Shown here: positions 22,711-33,497 of the stretch, piece by piece
Position numbering within the stretch: the stretch's first letter is position 1
How the letters are laid out: each line of letters starts with the position of its first letter
Origin: Papaver somniferum
Lineage: Eukaryota; Streptophyta; Magnoliopsida; Ranunculales; Papaveraceae
DNA: 64,000 nt
Assembly: GCF_003573695.1 (NCBI RefSeq)
Contig: NC_039368.1
Coordinates: forward strand, 84,210,374-84,274,373
Reading direction: 5' to 3'
Notes under the pieces: generated by a model
What the model was told of the DNA's origin: nothing
Seen by the model: the letters and a program-made list of their open reading frames with translations, nothing else
Database searches by the model: none
Made by a program: the position numbers and the translations under genes

Positions 22711-23915
22711 TGATAGACACATTTTTGTGACCAAATTGTCCTCAATTTTCAGTATTGTTGGTACTCGATTTTCTACTTATTATGGTGTTTTATGTGTTTG
22801 TAGGTATTTTTGGAAAATAAACATTTTTGGGAAATTCGGTTCGAAAAGTTGGTATAGGCACCCGGGGGACACATGTTATTCGGACTCTCAGTTTTGGATA
22901 AGGGGCACCTAACTGGTAAGGGGCACCCCAGGGAACCAACTGCTAATCGCACCCTATTACTGGTTAAGGGGGGGTCCATCTTCTTCCTTGATTTGAAAAG
23001 AAAAAATTGGCGGGAAATTTGGTTTCAACGGTAAAGGATTTATTATCTTTAAGATAAGAATATCTTCTTACCTTACAAACATGAAGTTTTGAAGAAAAAG
23101 GAAGTTATCTTGTATTAAACAAGAAAGATATCCGTAGAAGATTTTATCTTGGATTTTATTCTGCGAATTAAAGAAGATATGGGTTTAGCAAAGAAATATA
23201 TAGAATAAAGAGAAGGAAAAATTCTGAAGATATTTTTAATTAAAAAGAAGAAGATTTTGGAGTTATGGAAGAATATATTTGAGTGATGTGTATTTGTGTG
23301 TATAAATAGAGAGCTAGAGAGCACATTTGGAGAGGGTTTTTGGGAGAGAAAAGAAAATCACTGTTTTATCATTGTTTCTCCCATTTCATCTTTGTAAACA
23401 CCCTTTGAGCAATAAAAATGAATTTTGAGCGTGTTTCCATGACGATGAGCTAATTCTCGCGCAACCAAGGCAATGGTTGAAGCTATCTATGCATGAATGA
23501 TTGGTAACAATTTTATTTTCTCTAATTTACAGTTTATAATTCATTCAATCACCGCTTTTGCGGAGTTCTAAATGTTCACATAATTTTCTTAATTACTTGT
23601 GATTCAATTTGATAGATTATACTTTGTTTAATTGATTGATAGTCTATTCTTAGGGAATACAATTAATATTTGGGAATATGTTTGATTATGTGTGAATTAA
23701 GAAATAAAGGACTTAAAGGATAGTTAGAGTTTTGAAACATATTTGGTATCGTTCATTCATGTGTAATAGTGGAATCTAGTGTCTTGGTTACTTTTAATAT
23801 CTTGAAATCAATTTTGCAATAAGTTTTCTATTTTCCAGTTTTATAAGTCTAAAATCTTTTGCTTTCACAAGTCTCAACGAACTTATTACTACAACATCAT
23901 TGAAAAATATCATCA
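22711..23915 (+). repeat. Athila 3' LTR
   Basis: Matches the 5' LTR along its length, with TG...CA ends, and is followed by the ACGAT duplication. Confidence 0.9.
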
Positions 23916-23920
23916 ACGAT

Positions 23921-24149
23921 CAATCAACTTGATATATTGAGAGACTTCCTCATCAATACTTTGTCCTTGTTCTGAATCACTATCTTCTGAAAGATCATCC
24001 AACTGTTTCTCAAGATATTTTTTCCAGTCGAAAGTAGATTCAATCAATGGAAAAGTTCTTGAGTTTTTCTCAGAAGTTTCAAGCCTTTGAGACTCACGTG
24101 AGTGTCTCTTAACTGGTGTTGCGTTATCAGAGATGTACTTATCATCCAT
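23921..24149 (-). pseudogene. copia gag, N-terminal part
   Basis: Minus-strand frame from ATG 24149 begins MDDKYISDNATPVKRHSRE and includes FDWKKYLEKQLDDLSEDSDSEQGQ before the Athila insertion. It lies 51 bases after the primer site, where gag should start. The C-terminal part is at 13715-12850. Confidence 0.65.
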
Positions 24150-24200
24150 AGAGTAAGATCGTTACCAACACAGACTTGTAAGGTCTTAAACGTGTTTGCC

Positions 24201-24213
24201 TGCTCTAATACCA
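24201..24213 (-). other. Primer binding site, initiator tRNA-Met type
   Basis: Minus strand TGGTATTAGAGCA, two bases after the 5' LTR, matches the usual TGGTATCAGAGC except for one base. It fixes the element's direction. Confidence 0.8.
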
Positions 24214-24215
24214 AT

Positions 24216-25838
24216 TGAAAAAACAGGGGTCTAACAACACCACCCAATATTTCGCTTATTAATCTGTATGGACTAACTCCGAAATACTTTCTAGAGAATC
24301 AACTAGACAGTCAGGCTCAATCTAGGTAAAAGTATCTCAAGGATTTAATATCTCTCCCTTGTTTTGATTTACTTTACCTAATAGAAATCAGCGAGTCTTT
24401 AATCAAACACAAAGAATAACTTGGATGGTACCAAAGACCAATATCCAAGGATCAATCAATAACAATTTCCAACCAAGGGTTGGATTACTCTAATTGACGA
24501 TCTAACGCACAACCTGTATTATTTCAATTATAAAGATAAAACAATATAATGCGGAAACTGAAATAACACAGACACCAGAAATTTTGTTAACGAGGAAACC
24601 GAAAATGCAGAAAAACCCCGGGACCTAGTCCAGATTGAACACACACTGTATTAATCCGCTACAGACACTAGCCTACTCCAAGCTAACTTCGGACTGGACT
24701 GTAGTTGAATCCCAATCAGTATACCACTGATCCAAGGTACAGTTATACTCTCTACGCCTCTGATTCCAGCAGGATACTGCGCACTTGATTACCTTAGCTG
24801 ATCTCACCCACAACTAAGAGTTGCTACGACCCAAAATCGCAGGCTTTGACAATAAACAAATCTGTCTCACACAGAAAAGTCTATCAAAGGATCAATCTGT
24901 CTCCCACAGAAAAACCCTAAAGTTTTGGTTCCGTCTTTTGATAATAATCAAGGTGAACAGGAACCAATTGATAATTCAGTCTTATATTCCCGAAGAACAG
25001 CCTGGATAAATCAATCACCTCACAACAATCTTAATCGTATGGTAGCGAAACAAAATGTTGCAGAATCACAAACAATGAGACGAAGATGTTTGTGACTACT
25101 TTTTATATCTTGCCTATCAGAGATATTAATCTCAAGCCAATCAATCTGATTGTACTCGTACGATAGAAGATGCAAGATCAGATCACACAACTACGATAAA
25201 AGTAGTTTCGGTCTGGCTTCACAATCCCAATGAAGTCTTTAAGTCGTTAACCTGGTTTTAGAAGAAAAAAACCAAAGGTTAAAGGAGAAACGACTCTAGC
25301 ACGCAAACTAGTATCACACGTGAGGTGTGGGAATTAGCTTTGCAGAGTTGCTAGATGTCCCCTTAAATAGTCTTTCAAATCAGGGTTTCGCCATGGTCAC
25401 AAAGCAAACAATATCCACTGTTAGATGAAAACCTGATTTAGATTCAAGCTAATATTTCTCAACCGTTAGATAAAAAACTTAGCTTGTTGTGCATAAATGA
25501 AATGCACGCCTCTAGGTTTGTTAATCGTACCCAAACGTGTACATTGTTAGTTCAACAATAGTTAACCAAAAGGTTAGCCATATGAGCATTTCATACCAAC
25601 CATATTCTTCTTCACCATAACTAGTTCAAATGACTCAAATGAACTAGTTAGAGAGTTGTTCAATTGCAAGGAAATCTTATGTACTACACAAGACATAATT
25701 GAAGCAAAGATGATTTGATTCACTAGAATCGGTTCATGAAATTTATAGCCATGGTTTGAAAATTGCATTCCTTAGTATTTATAAGTTTAAGTTAAGAAAT
25801 CATCTTCAGATATATAACTTTATTAAGTTCGCACACTA
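24216..25838 (-). repeat. 5' LTR of the gag-only copia element (truncated)
   Basis: Matches 10003-11624 but stops at CGCACACTAG, where PMD coding sequence (DLAQKYFF) begins. About 820 bp of its outer end, seen in the other copy, is missing. Confidence 0.8.
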
Positions 25839-26688
25839 GATCTAGCTCAGAAATACTTCTTCAACATTGCCCCATATCCCAATAACAGGAAATGGTTATG
25901 CGCAATGAGATTGGCTTTGGAATCCGTGGCTGTCCAAGATGTTGTGTTTGACCCATATAGGAATGCCAGAGGAGTTTACTTTCATTCTACAACGGACCGT
26001 TATTTTATCTAAAAGGATTTGTTATGCACAACCCTCGCCGTGTAATTCGCCAACTTGGGTACAAGCAGAAAGATCTTACGGATACATCTTATCAGAAATT
26101 CTCTCATGACTTTCCTCAATGCGAAGCAAATGAGAACCATACTCTGGTAGTTTACGATCCAAAACCCATTATTTCACATTGGAGTGAGAGGGGAGAACGA
26201 GGACTTGTGTTGGATAGGGTTGGTTGGGAATTGGCGGAAAACGGTTATGAGACCGAACCAACCTTTCTCAGAAGCATTGGAAGTATTCGCATCCTTATGT
26301 TGTACGCCCGGCTGATATAGAAGTTCCTCCACAAGCAGCACCTCCCTCCACAAATGCGGCTGAACTTACTATACCCGGACTACAAAAGATCCTTACGTTG
26401 TTGGTATGTACTTCTTGTTCATTTCCTATTCTTTCCATATATATATATATCTATGAACTTATATAAGTTTACACATACTAATTACATTTTTAAAAATATG
26501 ACAACATCGTCAGCAGAATAGGAAGTTTGTTAAAGTTCTTTAAGAAAAAGAACAAGAACGGAGGTGTGTTGACCCTGAAAGAAATGGAGAAAGTCGAGGA
26601 AAATCTTGACAAAATTGAAGATCCAGAGGCAAAAGAATTGTGGGGCAAAAAGAAGAAGAGGGCACACAAGAAGCCAAGGACCGAGTGA
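25839..26688 (+). pseudogene. PMD transposon gene, 3' part (exons 3b and 4)
   Basis: 25839-26010 reads DLAQKYFFNIAPYPNNRKW, LALESVAVQDVVFDPYR, ARGVYFHSTTDRY, then after a one-base frameshift LKGFVMHNPRRVIRQLGYKQKDL and VVYDPKPIISHW. The M-H-x-P-x-R-V-x-R-Q-x-G segment is the hallmark of the PMD C-terminal part. Exon 3 ends at 26403 (TTG|GTATGT). Exon 4 (26514-26688) encodes RIGSLLKFFKKKNKNGG and ends in the basic tail KKKKRAHKKPRTE with a TGA, likely a nuclear signal. It continues the gene begun at 8213. The deletion at the insertion site and the frameshift inactivate it. Confidence 0.75.
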
Positions 26689-26894
26689 TCGTGTGTTTCT
26701 TCTATAGTGTTAGTTTGGTCTTGAACAATCTAGTGTTGGTTTATGTTTGTTTGTGTGTCTTGATAAACTATTTTCTTGATTTGGTTTATGTTCGATTTGT
26801 TTTAGGTTTGGAACCTCTTAAATTGGAGTTTGTCCTTTTATACAATCTAGTGTTATTATTTGATTTATTATGTTGATAAACCAGTGTCGAATGA

Positions 26895-27250
26895 CCTATT
26901 TTACAGAGTTTGAATGTGCCAAAACTTAACAGATTTCCAAGTTTTTCTTAAGTACCGGCATGTTCGAAAAGCGTAATATCAATGCCGGCATTCAGAATTT
27001 TCAAAATCCCAAAAATTGCAGAGTTTCGGCATTGAATGTATTTTTGCCTACCATGCCGGCAGTCTGTAACTCCAGGTGCAAAATATTTTTGTCTGAGTAC
27101 CGGAACTGTTTTTATTCTACTTACAATGCCGGCACATTTACTAATATCTCTGGATGTTTTTCAGATTTCCGACACTGTTTCAAAAGGTAAGTTATACGCC
27201 GGCACCTAAGTCCTGGCATTGTCAAAATGAAACATAACCATGCCGTCATT
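26895..27250. repeat. Array of TACCGGCAT / ATGCCGGCA motifs, central
   Basis: About nine copies of TACCGGCAT, ATGCCGGCA or close variants (TTTCGGCATT, ACGCCGGCAC, CATGCCGTCA) in the space between the 3' ends of the two convergent genes. Several are the fully palindromic TGCCGGCA. Confidence 0.9.
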
Positions 27251-28324
27251 GGCATCAAAATATGATTTAATGTTTACAATTCACACTTACAAAAAGCAAA
27301 CAAAATGTTGCGTATCAGTGAACCACATATATCCAAATTACTTATCATCGCTTCCACACGTATGAAGTTACATCTCCTCCTCTTGGAGAGGTTTCTTTGA
27401 TAAGTCCAACGTATCCCAAAATTGGTGATCCTCCTCATACAATTCCATCCATCCCTTCCAGATATTGGGATCTGGATCCTTGTTTTTAACCATCCCACAG
27501 ACATGTGGGAATGGACAACTTTCCTTGAGTTTTAGAATAACGAAATGATTACCGTTCACGAACGCCAAAACAACTCTTCTCTTCTTTAAGGATCCTTTGC
27601 ATTTTTGCCACTTTAGTGTAAAGGTTACTTCCACGGTGGGGTTAAATAATGAACAACACAACTAAATGTATCCACTACTAGATGCCCACAAAGCGACATT
27701 CTCATCCAATATTCAGAAGGAAGAAACTTCATCTTATGCTCGGTTCCTAACACTTGAGCATACATATCATCAAACCCCTCGCCTTGACCAACCAATTGCT
27801 CATAAAAGCTCCTCTTTTTTCACAAGTTGTTCGGCCATCCTCTTTCTAGCATATCGGCATGGTGTCATTCCTCTACAAACCGCCGTCTCGAAGATTCCTA
27901 ATTGTTCGGTCACGGCATGATAACCACAATTTCCATCTCCATCGACATCATTCGTATACACAATATACTCGCGAATAACCTCAGGAAGTTCCTCTACATA
28001 AGACTGTATTTTGGTATGGTAATGTCTATAAGTTTTACCTGTTTCAGAATCCTTAAACATCTTCATATTACCAACTTTTAGCTTAATTATATCCAATCCA
28101 TCCTCTGCAATCTCTACATTTCCAATGTCTTCAGTATGTGTTGGGAGTCCGTACTTCCTTAGCCTACCCCTTCGCCTTGGAACCGAAACTACATCAACTT
28201 TGGTCGTGCCTACGGAGTTTTCACCATGGTGTTGTTGTTTACTAGATATGGGTCGCTTACATTTGCTATCACTTATTTTAGGCGTGGCTTCAGAATGCTC
28301 ACCTTGTTGTTCTTGGCAGCTCAA

Positions 28325-28731
28325 TGTTGGTACCTTTGGTGGCCTACCCCTTTTCTTTGGAACCTTCGCTACATCGACTATGTGTGGGGCTTCAGAATGC
28401 TCACCTTGTTGTTCTTGGTAGATCAATGTTGGTACCTTTAGCGGCCTACCCCTTTTATTTGGAACCTCCGCTACATCGACTATAAGTGTGGATACGGAAT
28501 TATCACCTTGTTATTCTTGGTAGATCGAAGTTGGTACCTTTGGCGTCCCATCCCTTTTATTTGGAACCTCCACTACATCGACTATAGGTGTGGATACGGA
28601 ATGCTCACCTTGTTTTTCTTGGTAGCTCGATGTTGGTACCTTTGGCGGCCACCCCTTTTCTTTGGAACCTCCGCTACATCGACTATAGGTGTGGATACGG
28701 AATTCGTCGTTTGTTGTTGAATTGATAGCGG
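28325..28731 (-). repeat. Four tandem 102-bp repeats encoding AT-hooks
   Basis: Units start near 28325, 28429, 28531 and 28633 with TTGGTACCTTT and contain CTACCCCTTTT-TTTGGAACC. Each encodes about 34 residues with (V)PKKRGRP-like AT-hook and a QEQQGEHSEA-like spacer. The last unit lacks one T in GGCCTACCCC, which causes the transposase frameshift. Confidence 0.85.
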
Positions 28732-30654
28732 TTCCTTCCTCGGCCTACCCCTTTTCTTTGGAACCAGCGCTTCCGCGAACCTCGCTTCCGAAATCTCACA
28801 TCCGGTTAGATCTCGTTTCTTACTTGCACGGAGTTCATTTTCACGTTGACTCATTTCTTTCAATTCTTTCCTTTGTTTTCTCTTTGCTATTTTGGTTTGT
28901 GGTCTACCTGGAGGATCTCCCTTTGTTGTCTCTTCACTTTGTGTTGTCCATAGGCGTGTAATTATCCTTCTTGAGCTTTTCTCAAAAGCCTTCTTGATCC
29001 TATCGATATCACTCTTAAAGTATTGCTCAATTGCCTTGGTGACCGTAACCACGTTTCCTTGGCCGTACCGGATTAAATCTTTAAATCTCCCATGAGCGGC
29101 CTCCACTATACTAGTTGCTTCATTCCCGTAGTGTCTATACCGGTTTTTCCATGCACTCACAAATTTTTCCTTGAACTTATCCAACCATTAAGCCCTACAA
29201 TACCAGACGAGAGTCGAATAAACTTCACTACAATCGGCAATAAACTTTTCCAATCTCTTTTCATACATATCCTCGGTAAGAGACCAACAAACTTTCTCCC
29301 AATCTCTTATAAATTCCAACCACTTTTTATGATTTTCCTCATATTCTCTGTCCACTCGCTCTTTGATATTTCCTCTCACATCTTTTTCTTCTTAGGGTGA
29401 TAGTTTGTTCTTGCGAACATCTTCCTCTAGTTGAACAATCATTTTAATATCCTCCTTTGTGGGTTCAAACAAGGCATGACAAGTTTTTATCAAATTATTA
29501 CGTATATGGTATGTACATAGGAAATTTTGTGCATCCGGGAAGACGTCGGATATTGCATTCATTAATGCGTCATCTTGATCGGTTATGATGACCCTCAGAA
29601 GTTGATTTTCCTAGAATAATCTTTTCAATTGACGTAATGCCCAATGATAATTATAGTCCATCTCGTTTTCCATTAAAGACCAAGAAAATGTGAATGTTAC
29701 CTTGTCCGATGTGTGCCCCACAATGTTCAACAACGGGATATTGTATTTGTTTGTATTGTAGGTGCAATCCATCATAAGAACACCACAACATGTATGAGCC
29801 AATTGTGAAAGCAAAGGATGCGAAATAAATATTTGAAGGGGCTTGTTGTCCGGCCCTCTTTTAATGTTACGCGTGTAGTTCTAATCCCAAACTATCTTCT
29901 CAAATTCTTGCATAACGCTCCTCCCTTCCCATTCCACCCTTCTAATACTTGCTTGTGCGCTATAAATTGTACTTAGAGAAGACACGTTCGTCTTATCCTT
30001 TTCCTTGAAGCCTCTGAGAATTTGTCTCGGTTTAATAAATGCTTTGGTAAATCTCTTTACATCCTACATTTCATGAGGTTTTAGATTCGCAACTAGGGAG
30101 TGACTAACGAAATCTTTCGGATCCCGGTGGTTATGACGGCCGAACGAAACCTCACAATACCATTCATTGTTCTTGTCATTTAAACGGAATACAAGCTTAA
30201 AGGGGAAATTATTCTTCCTCGTATGAGTCTTGTATACCCTATTAGTCTTCTTTGGATATATATAATCCTTTCTCTTGTGGCTATTCTTCTCCTTGTATTG
30301 CCCATTTCTCTCGCAAACCATCTCAAAACGGCTTTTTGAACCTTAGGTATTCCTCACCAACACACACATGTTCTTAAGAGCAGTCTCTTTAGCCCAAGAA
30401 ATTGCTTCCTTTGGATATTTTATTCTCTACATAAGGACAACAATTGGAGATTATAAGGTTCATTACAAGCAATCCATTGGTAATATTCAAGATACTAGGT
30501 GAAAAGAAATCTTTGGTACCATACCAGAGGCATTTTATAGTATTTCGACGTATCTGGACCGAGAAGTTTTGCATTTGTTGGATCAATATATGTCACAATC
30601 TAAGGATCGAACGAAAATAAAATACATTAGTTCCAAAAAAGAAAAATTTAATAC

Positions 30655-31295
30655 TATGCCGGTATGCAGTTCCGGCATGCTCGATCACAGTCCCGGCATA
30701 GTCGAACTGCACCGAAACTGAAGACCATATTTGAGACGCTTCCGGCATCATCAATATATTTGAAAGCAATGCCGGAAATACTGGTTCCGGCATGCACGTA
30801 ATCTAAGTGACCAAGCTGGTAGGAGGTTCCAGCGCGGCACATACTTAATATACCATTCCGGTATTTAGCTTTGAAAAACACTCCTTACTGTATGTTTTTT
30901 GTAGGTACCGTCATGGTAACGTTAAAATTAAACAGCGCCGACAGATGTTCCGGCATGCTCGTTATCTGTGGTTCCACGCTAGTACACAGTTCCGGCATGA
31001 TAGTTAATTAATTTTACATGCCGGTATTTATCTTCGGAAGACACTGCTTCTTGTATGTTTTTCATCAGTACCGGCATGGTAACCTTAGAATTAACCATGC
31101 CGGTAGCATATTCCGTAGAATATTCCGTGGTAGGTAAAAAGTAGCTTTTGTACCGACATAGTTATTTGGTTGCGTACTATGCCGGTTTTAATTTCCAAAT
31201 GGGGGATATCAAGGTTCCGGCATGATCGTAGTATGAATACTATGCCGATATTTATGGTTCCGGCATGGTATTCATACTTTGAAAATTCTGGTACC
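30655..31295. repeat. Array of TTCCGGCATG / ATGCCGGTA motifs, right (transposase intron 1)
   Basis: About 15 clear copies, many as GTTCCGGCATG, alternating with ATGCCGGTA, plus variants. The array lies 560-1200 bp from the right end, mirroring the left array. Confidence 0.9.
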
Positions 31296-31807
31296 GAGCT
31301 TTTACAACATCAACAATGATGGATTCAAAGAAAAAAAATCAATTGTTCCACCTATTCGCAGCTTTACCTGAGTATTGGGAGTGCTTATATGTTGAGCTAG
31401 TTTACTCTCTTGGGTTGGTTCTTCACGAAACACTTCATGCTCATAAAATTCATGTTCCAAAGGTGTTGGTTCCACAAAAACTTGCAATTGTGAGTTGTTG
31501 TCATTGGCTGAAGATTCAAGATATGCTCCTTGTTGTAGTTGAGCTAAAGATTCAGCAGCAACAATTCTCTCTTCACAATCATCCTCCATTTTCACCAAAA
31601 TAATTTCCCTCTCAAATTTTCTTTCCCTCCTTCTACTCTCACCCAAACACAAATAATAACACACACTAATCATTTATCAAAAATCTTAAGATTTTACTAA
31701 TTATTATTAATCACTAATCCTGATTAGTGAGGGGTAGATTAGGAATTACATAAAATACTAAGATAAGGGATGACCCTGATTTAATATTTGGATCATGTTT
31801 TTGTCTT

Positions 31808-31853
31808 TTTTCTATATCCCCTAATTATTTTTTATATCCCCAATCGTGTGTTC
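31808..31853 (-). repeat. Right terminal inverted repeat, family B element
   Basis: Complemented, it begins GAACACACGATTGGGGATAT and pairs with 7885-7930. TTATAATT follows at 31854-31861. Confidence 0.75.
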
Positions 31854-31861
31854 TTATAATT

Positions 31862-32320
31862 TAGGCAGCATGTCCTATCTTGATTGTAAAACACCAGTCA
31901 TTATTTTAGTCTTGATATTCCGTCGGATTGCAAAAGCTAGCATGAACTAGATTTTTTTTTTTTAGATTATTATTTGTTGTGGTAGGTACCTAAAAATGGG
32001 TAAAATAATTTGAAATGAGATTTAGATTTCAGTATGAGTTGTGGAAGATTGATGAAGAACAATCTTCGCCTAAACCAAGAAAATGTCCTTTGAAAAACCG
32101 CTCTAGTTGCTGAAGGAAACAGGGTCATAAAGCGGGACCGGACACGAAACCAGTAAAGAAACCAGATAAGTTTTGTATACATGAAAATAGCTTACTATAG
32201 GCCTAAGGTGATAAATACTCTGGCACCATGGGATGGGTCATGGGCGTTGCTAAAATTGTAGGAATTACCAATAGGTACTATTCTTATGGGTCTAGTTAGT
32301 GGAAGGTATACCCATTAACA
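31862..32320. other. Spacer, nothing recognised
   Basis: Between two transposons. A minus frame of 70 codons at 32182-31970 has no domain I recognise and is probably chance. Confidence 0.5.
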
Positions 32321-33497
32321 AACCATAGTTGGACCAATTTTTTTTACTCTAGGTCCAATACACGTGTGGGATTTGGTATGCGAAATTTAAAAATACCAAA
32401 AATAACCTTCTCTATTTAACAAGTCTATAAGCACGAGAAGAACATTTAACATTTCAGATTCGTTTTCTCTTTCTCTTTCCCTCTCACTGCTGCTGCGATT
32501 ACTTTTCTTCAATCTTTCTCGTTTGTATCAAATCATATGAAGATTTTTCTCTTGCAATGTTTATTTTAGGGTTTTCACGATCTAATCGTTTGTGCTTTGA
32601 TTACGCTTTCCATCTCCATGTTTGATTTGTTGATTATTTACTAGATCCAGATGAATAATAACATTTTTTTTGTTCATTTTGTTATTAGATTTAATTACAC
32701 CAGTTCCATTTTGTTGATTTTAGATTTGTTTCGGTTTGTTTTTGTGCATGAGGAAACAGTACGTATATCCCGTACTGATAAAAACCTAGTTTAGTTTTGA
32801 GAAGAAGAAGAAGAAGAAGCTGTATCGTTATGATTTACGACGAGAAGATTGTTTGTGTTTCCAGATATGTTTTCTAATCATCTTATTTTATTATTTTTTT
32901 CGTTTTTTTTTTATTTGTTTTTTGATTGTATTATGAAGATCAAATCGATTTTCCTGACACTTTTATGTTTTTAGGTTTGTTACAGTTTGTTTTTGTGTAT
33001 GAATTGACAGTATGCACATATGGCGTACTGATATAAAATTCTTCTGATTCTGTTTTATTCGGAGTTTTGCCATTTTTTTTGGTTTGATCCATTAGTACAT
33101 ATACTGAAATATGTGCTTTGGTTCGGTTATATTCGTGGATTCATCACTTATTCTTGACATGCAATTGATTTTTTTGATCATGAATACGCAGTACATATAT
33201 GGCGTACTGATAGAAACTTCTTATGATTTTGTTTTGTTCAGAATTTTTCCACTGTTTTTGGGTTCGATCCATGAGTATGTATGTGTAATACTGAAATATG
33301 TGATTTGATTCGGTTATATTCATGATTCATCAGTTCTTCTTGATATGCAGTTGATTTTTTTGATCATGAATACGCAATACGTATATGGTGTACTGATAGG
33401 AACTTCTTCTGATTCTGTTTTATTCAGAGTTTTTCCATTGTTTTTGGATTCCATCCATGAGTACATATGTGTAATACTGATATATGCGTTTTGATTC

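Larger units (their letters stand above)
13731..23915 (+). mobile_element. Athila-lineage Ty3/gypsy retrotransposon, complete structure (10.2 kb)
   Basis: Two LTRs (13731-14926 and 22711-23915), both starting TGATAGACAC and ending ATATCATCA, flanked by the 5-bp duplication ACGAT (13726-13730; 23916-23920). A primer site, gag, protease, reverse transcriptase, RNase H, integrase and a purine tract follow in that order on plus. The protease-RT-RNase H-integrase order with DLGAS protease and tRNA-Asp-type primer site fits Athila. By eye the LTRs differ by roughly 30 substitutions (about 2.5%) and one 10-bp indel, so it is fairly young, yet every gene is interrupted. It inserted into the gag gene of the copia element. 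Confidence 0.9.
10003..25838 (-). mobile_element. Gag-only copia-type LTR element (TR-GAG-like), minus strand, with nested Athila
   Basis: In element direction (right to left) it has a truncated 5' LTR (25838-24216), a tRNA-Met-type primer site, a gag gene, a purine tract and a complete 3' LTR (12445-10003). When the Athila element (13731-23915) and its duplication are removed, only about 1.6 kb of internal sequence remains. That holds gag and no protease, integrase or reverse transcriptase, so it needed proteins from another element. No 5-bp duplication is found because the outer end of the 5' LTR is gone: the left copy continues 820 bp beyond the point where the right copy meets the PMD exon. 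Confidence 0.75.
27368..31589 (-). pseudogene. Mutator-like transposase fused to OTU cysteine protease domain
   Basis: Exon 1 (31589-31368, MEDDCEERIVAAES...) ends CTCAG|GTAAAG; intron 1 holds the motif array; exon 2 starts at 30426. Domains in order: a FAR1/MuDR-type DNA-binding region (YPKEAISWAKETALKNM, SKSRFEMVCERNGQYKEK, FKLVFRLNDKNNEWYCEVSFGRHNH); the DDE core with LMMDCTYNTNKYNIPLLNIVGHTS (first Asp near 29768) and VIITDQDDALMNAI (second Asp near 29590); the FVSAWKNRYRHYGNEATSIV and AHGRFKDLI segment; AT-hook repeats (KKRGRP) at 28830-28330; and an OTU domain with DGDGNCGYHAV (catalytic Cys, near 27940) and NGNHFVILKL (catalytic His, near 27550). In-frame stops lie near 30344, 30065, 29881, 29609, 29395 and 29186, with frameshifts near 28650 and 27800. 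It is inactive now but was the element's own transposase. Confidence 0.85.
7885..31853. mobile_element. Autonomous-type Mutator-like element, family B, with PMD and transposase-OTU genes
   Basis: Both ends start GAAC followed by a related 45-bp inverted repeat (left GAACGCGTGATTGCGGGATA; right, complemented, GAACACACGATTGGGGATAT). A perfect 8-bp duplication TTATAATT flanks the unit (7877-7884; 31854-31861). Inside are two convergent genes: a PMD gene on plus starting about 330 bp from the left end, and a Mutator transposase fused to an OTU protease on minus starting about 265 bp from the right end. About 16 kb (9650-25838) is later insertions, so the original element was about 7.8 kb. Both genes are now broken. 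Confidence 0.85.

Noticed and set aside
28125..28720. Plus-strand frames rich in Cys, Trp and Tyr
   Set aside because: Complement of the AT-hook repeats of the transposase gene.
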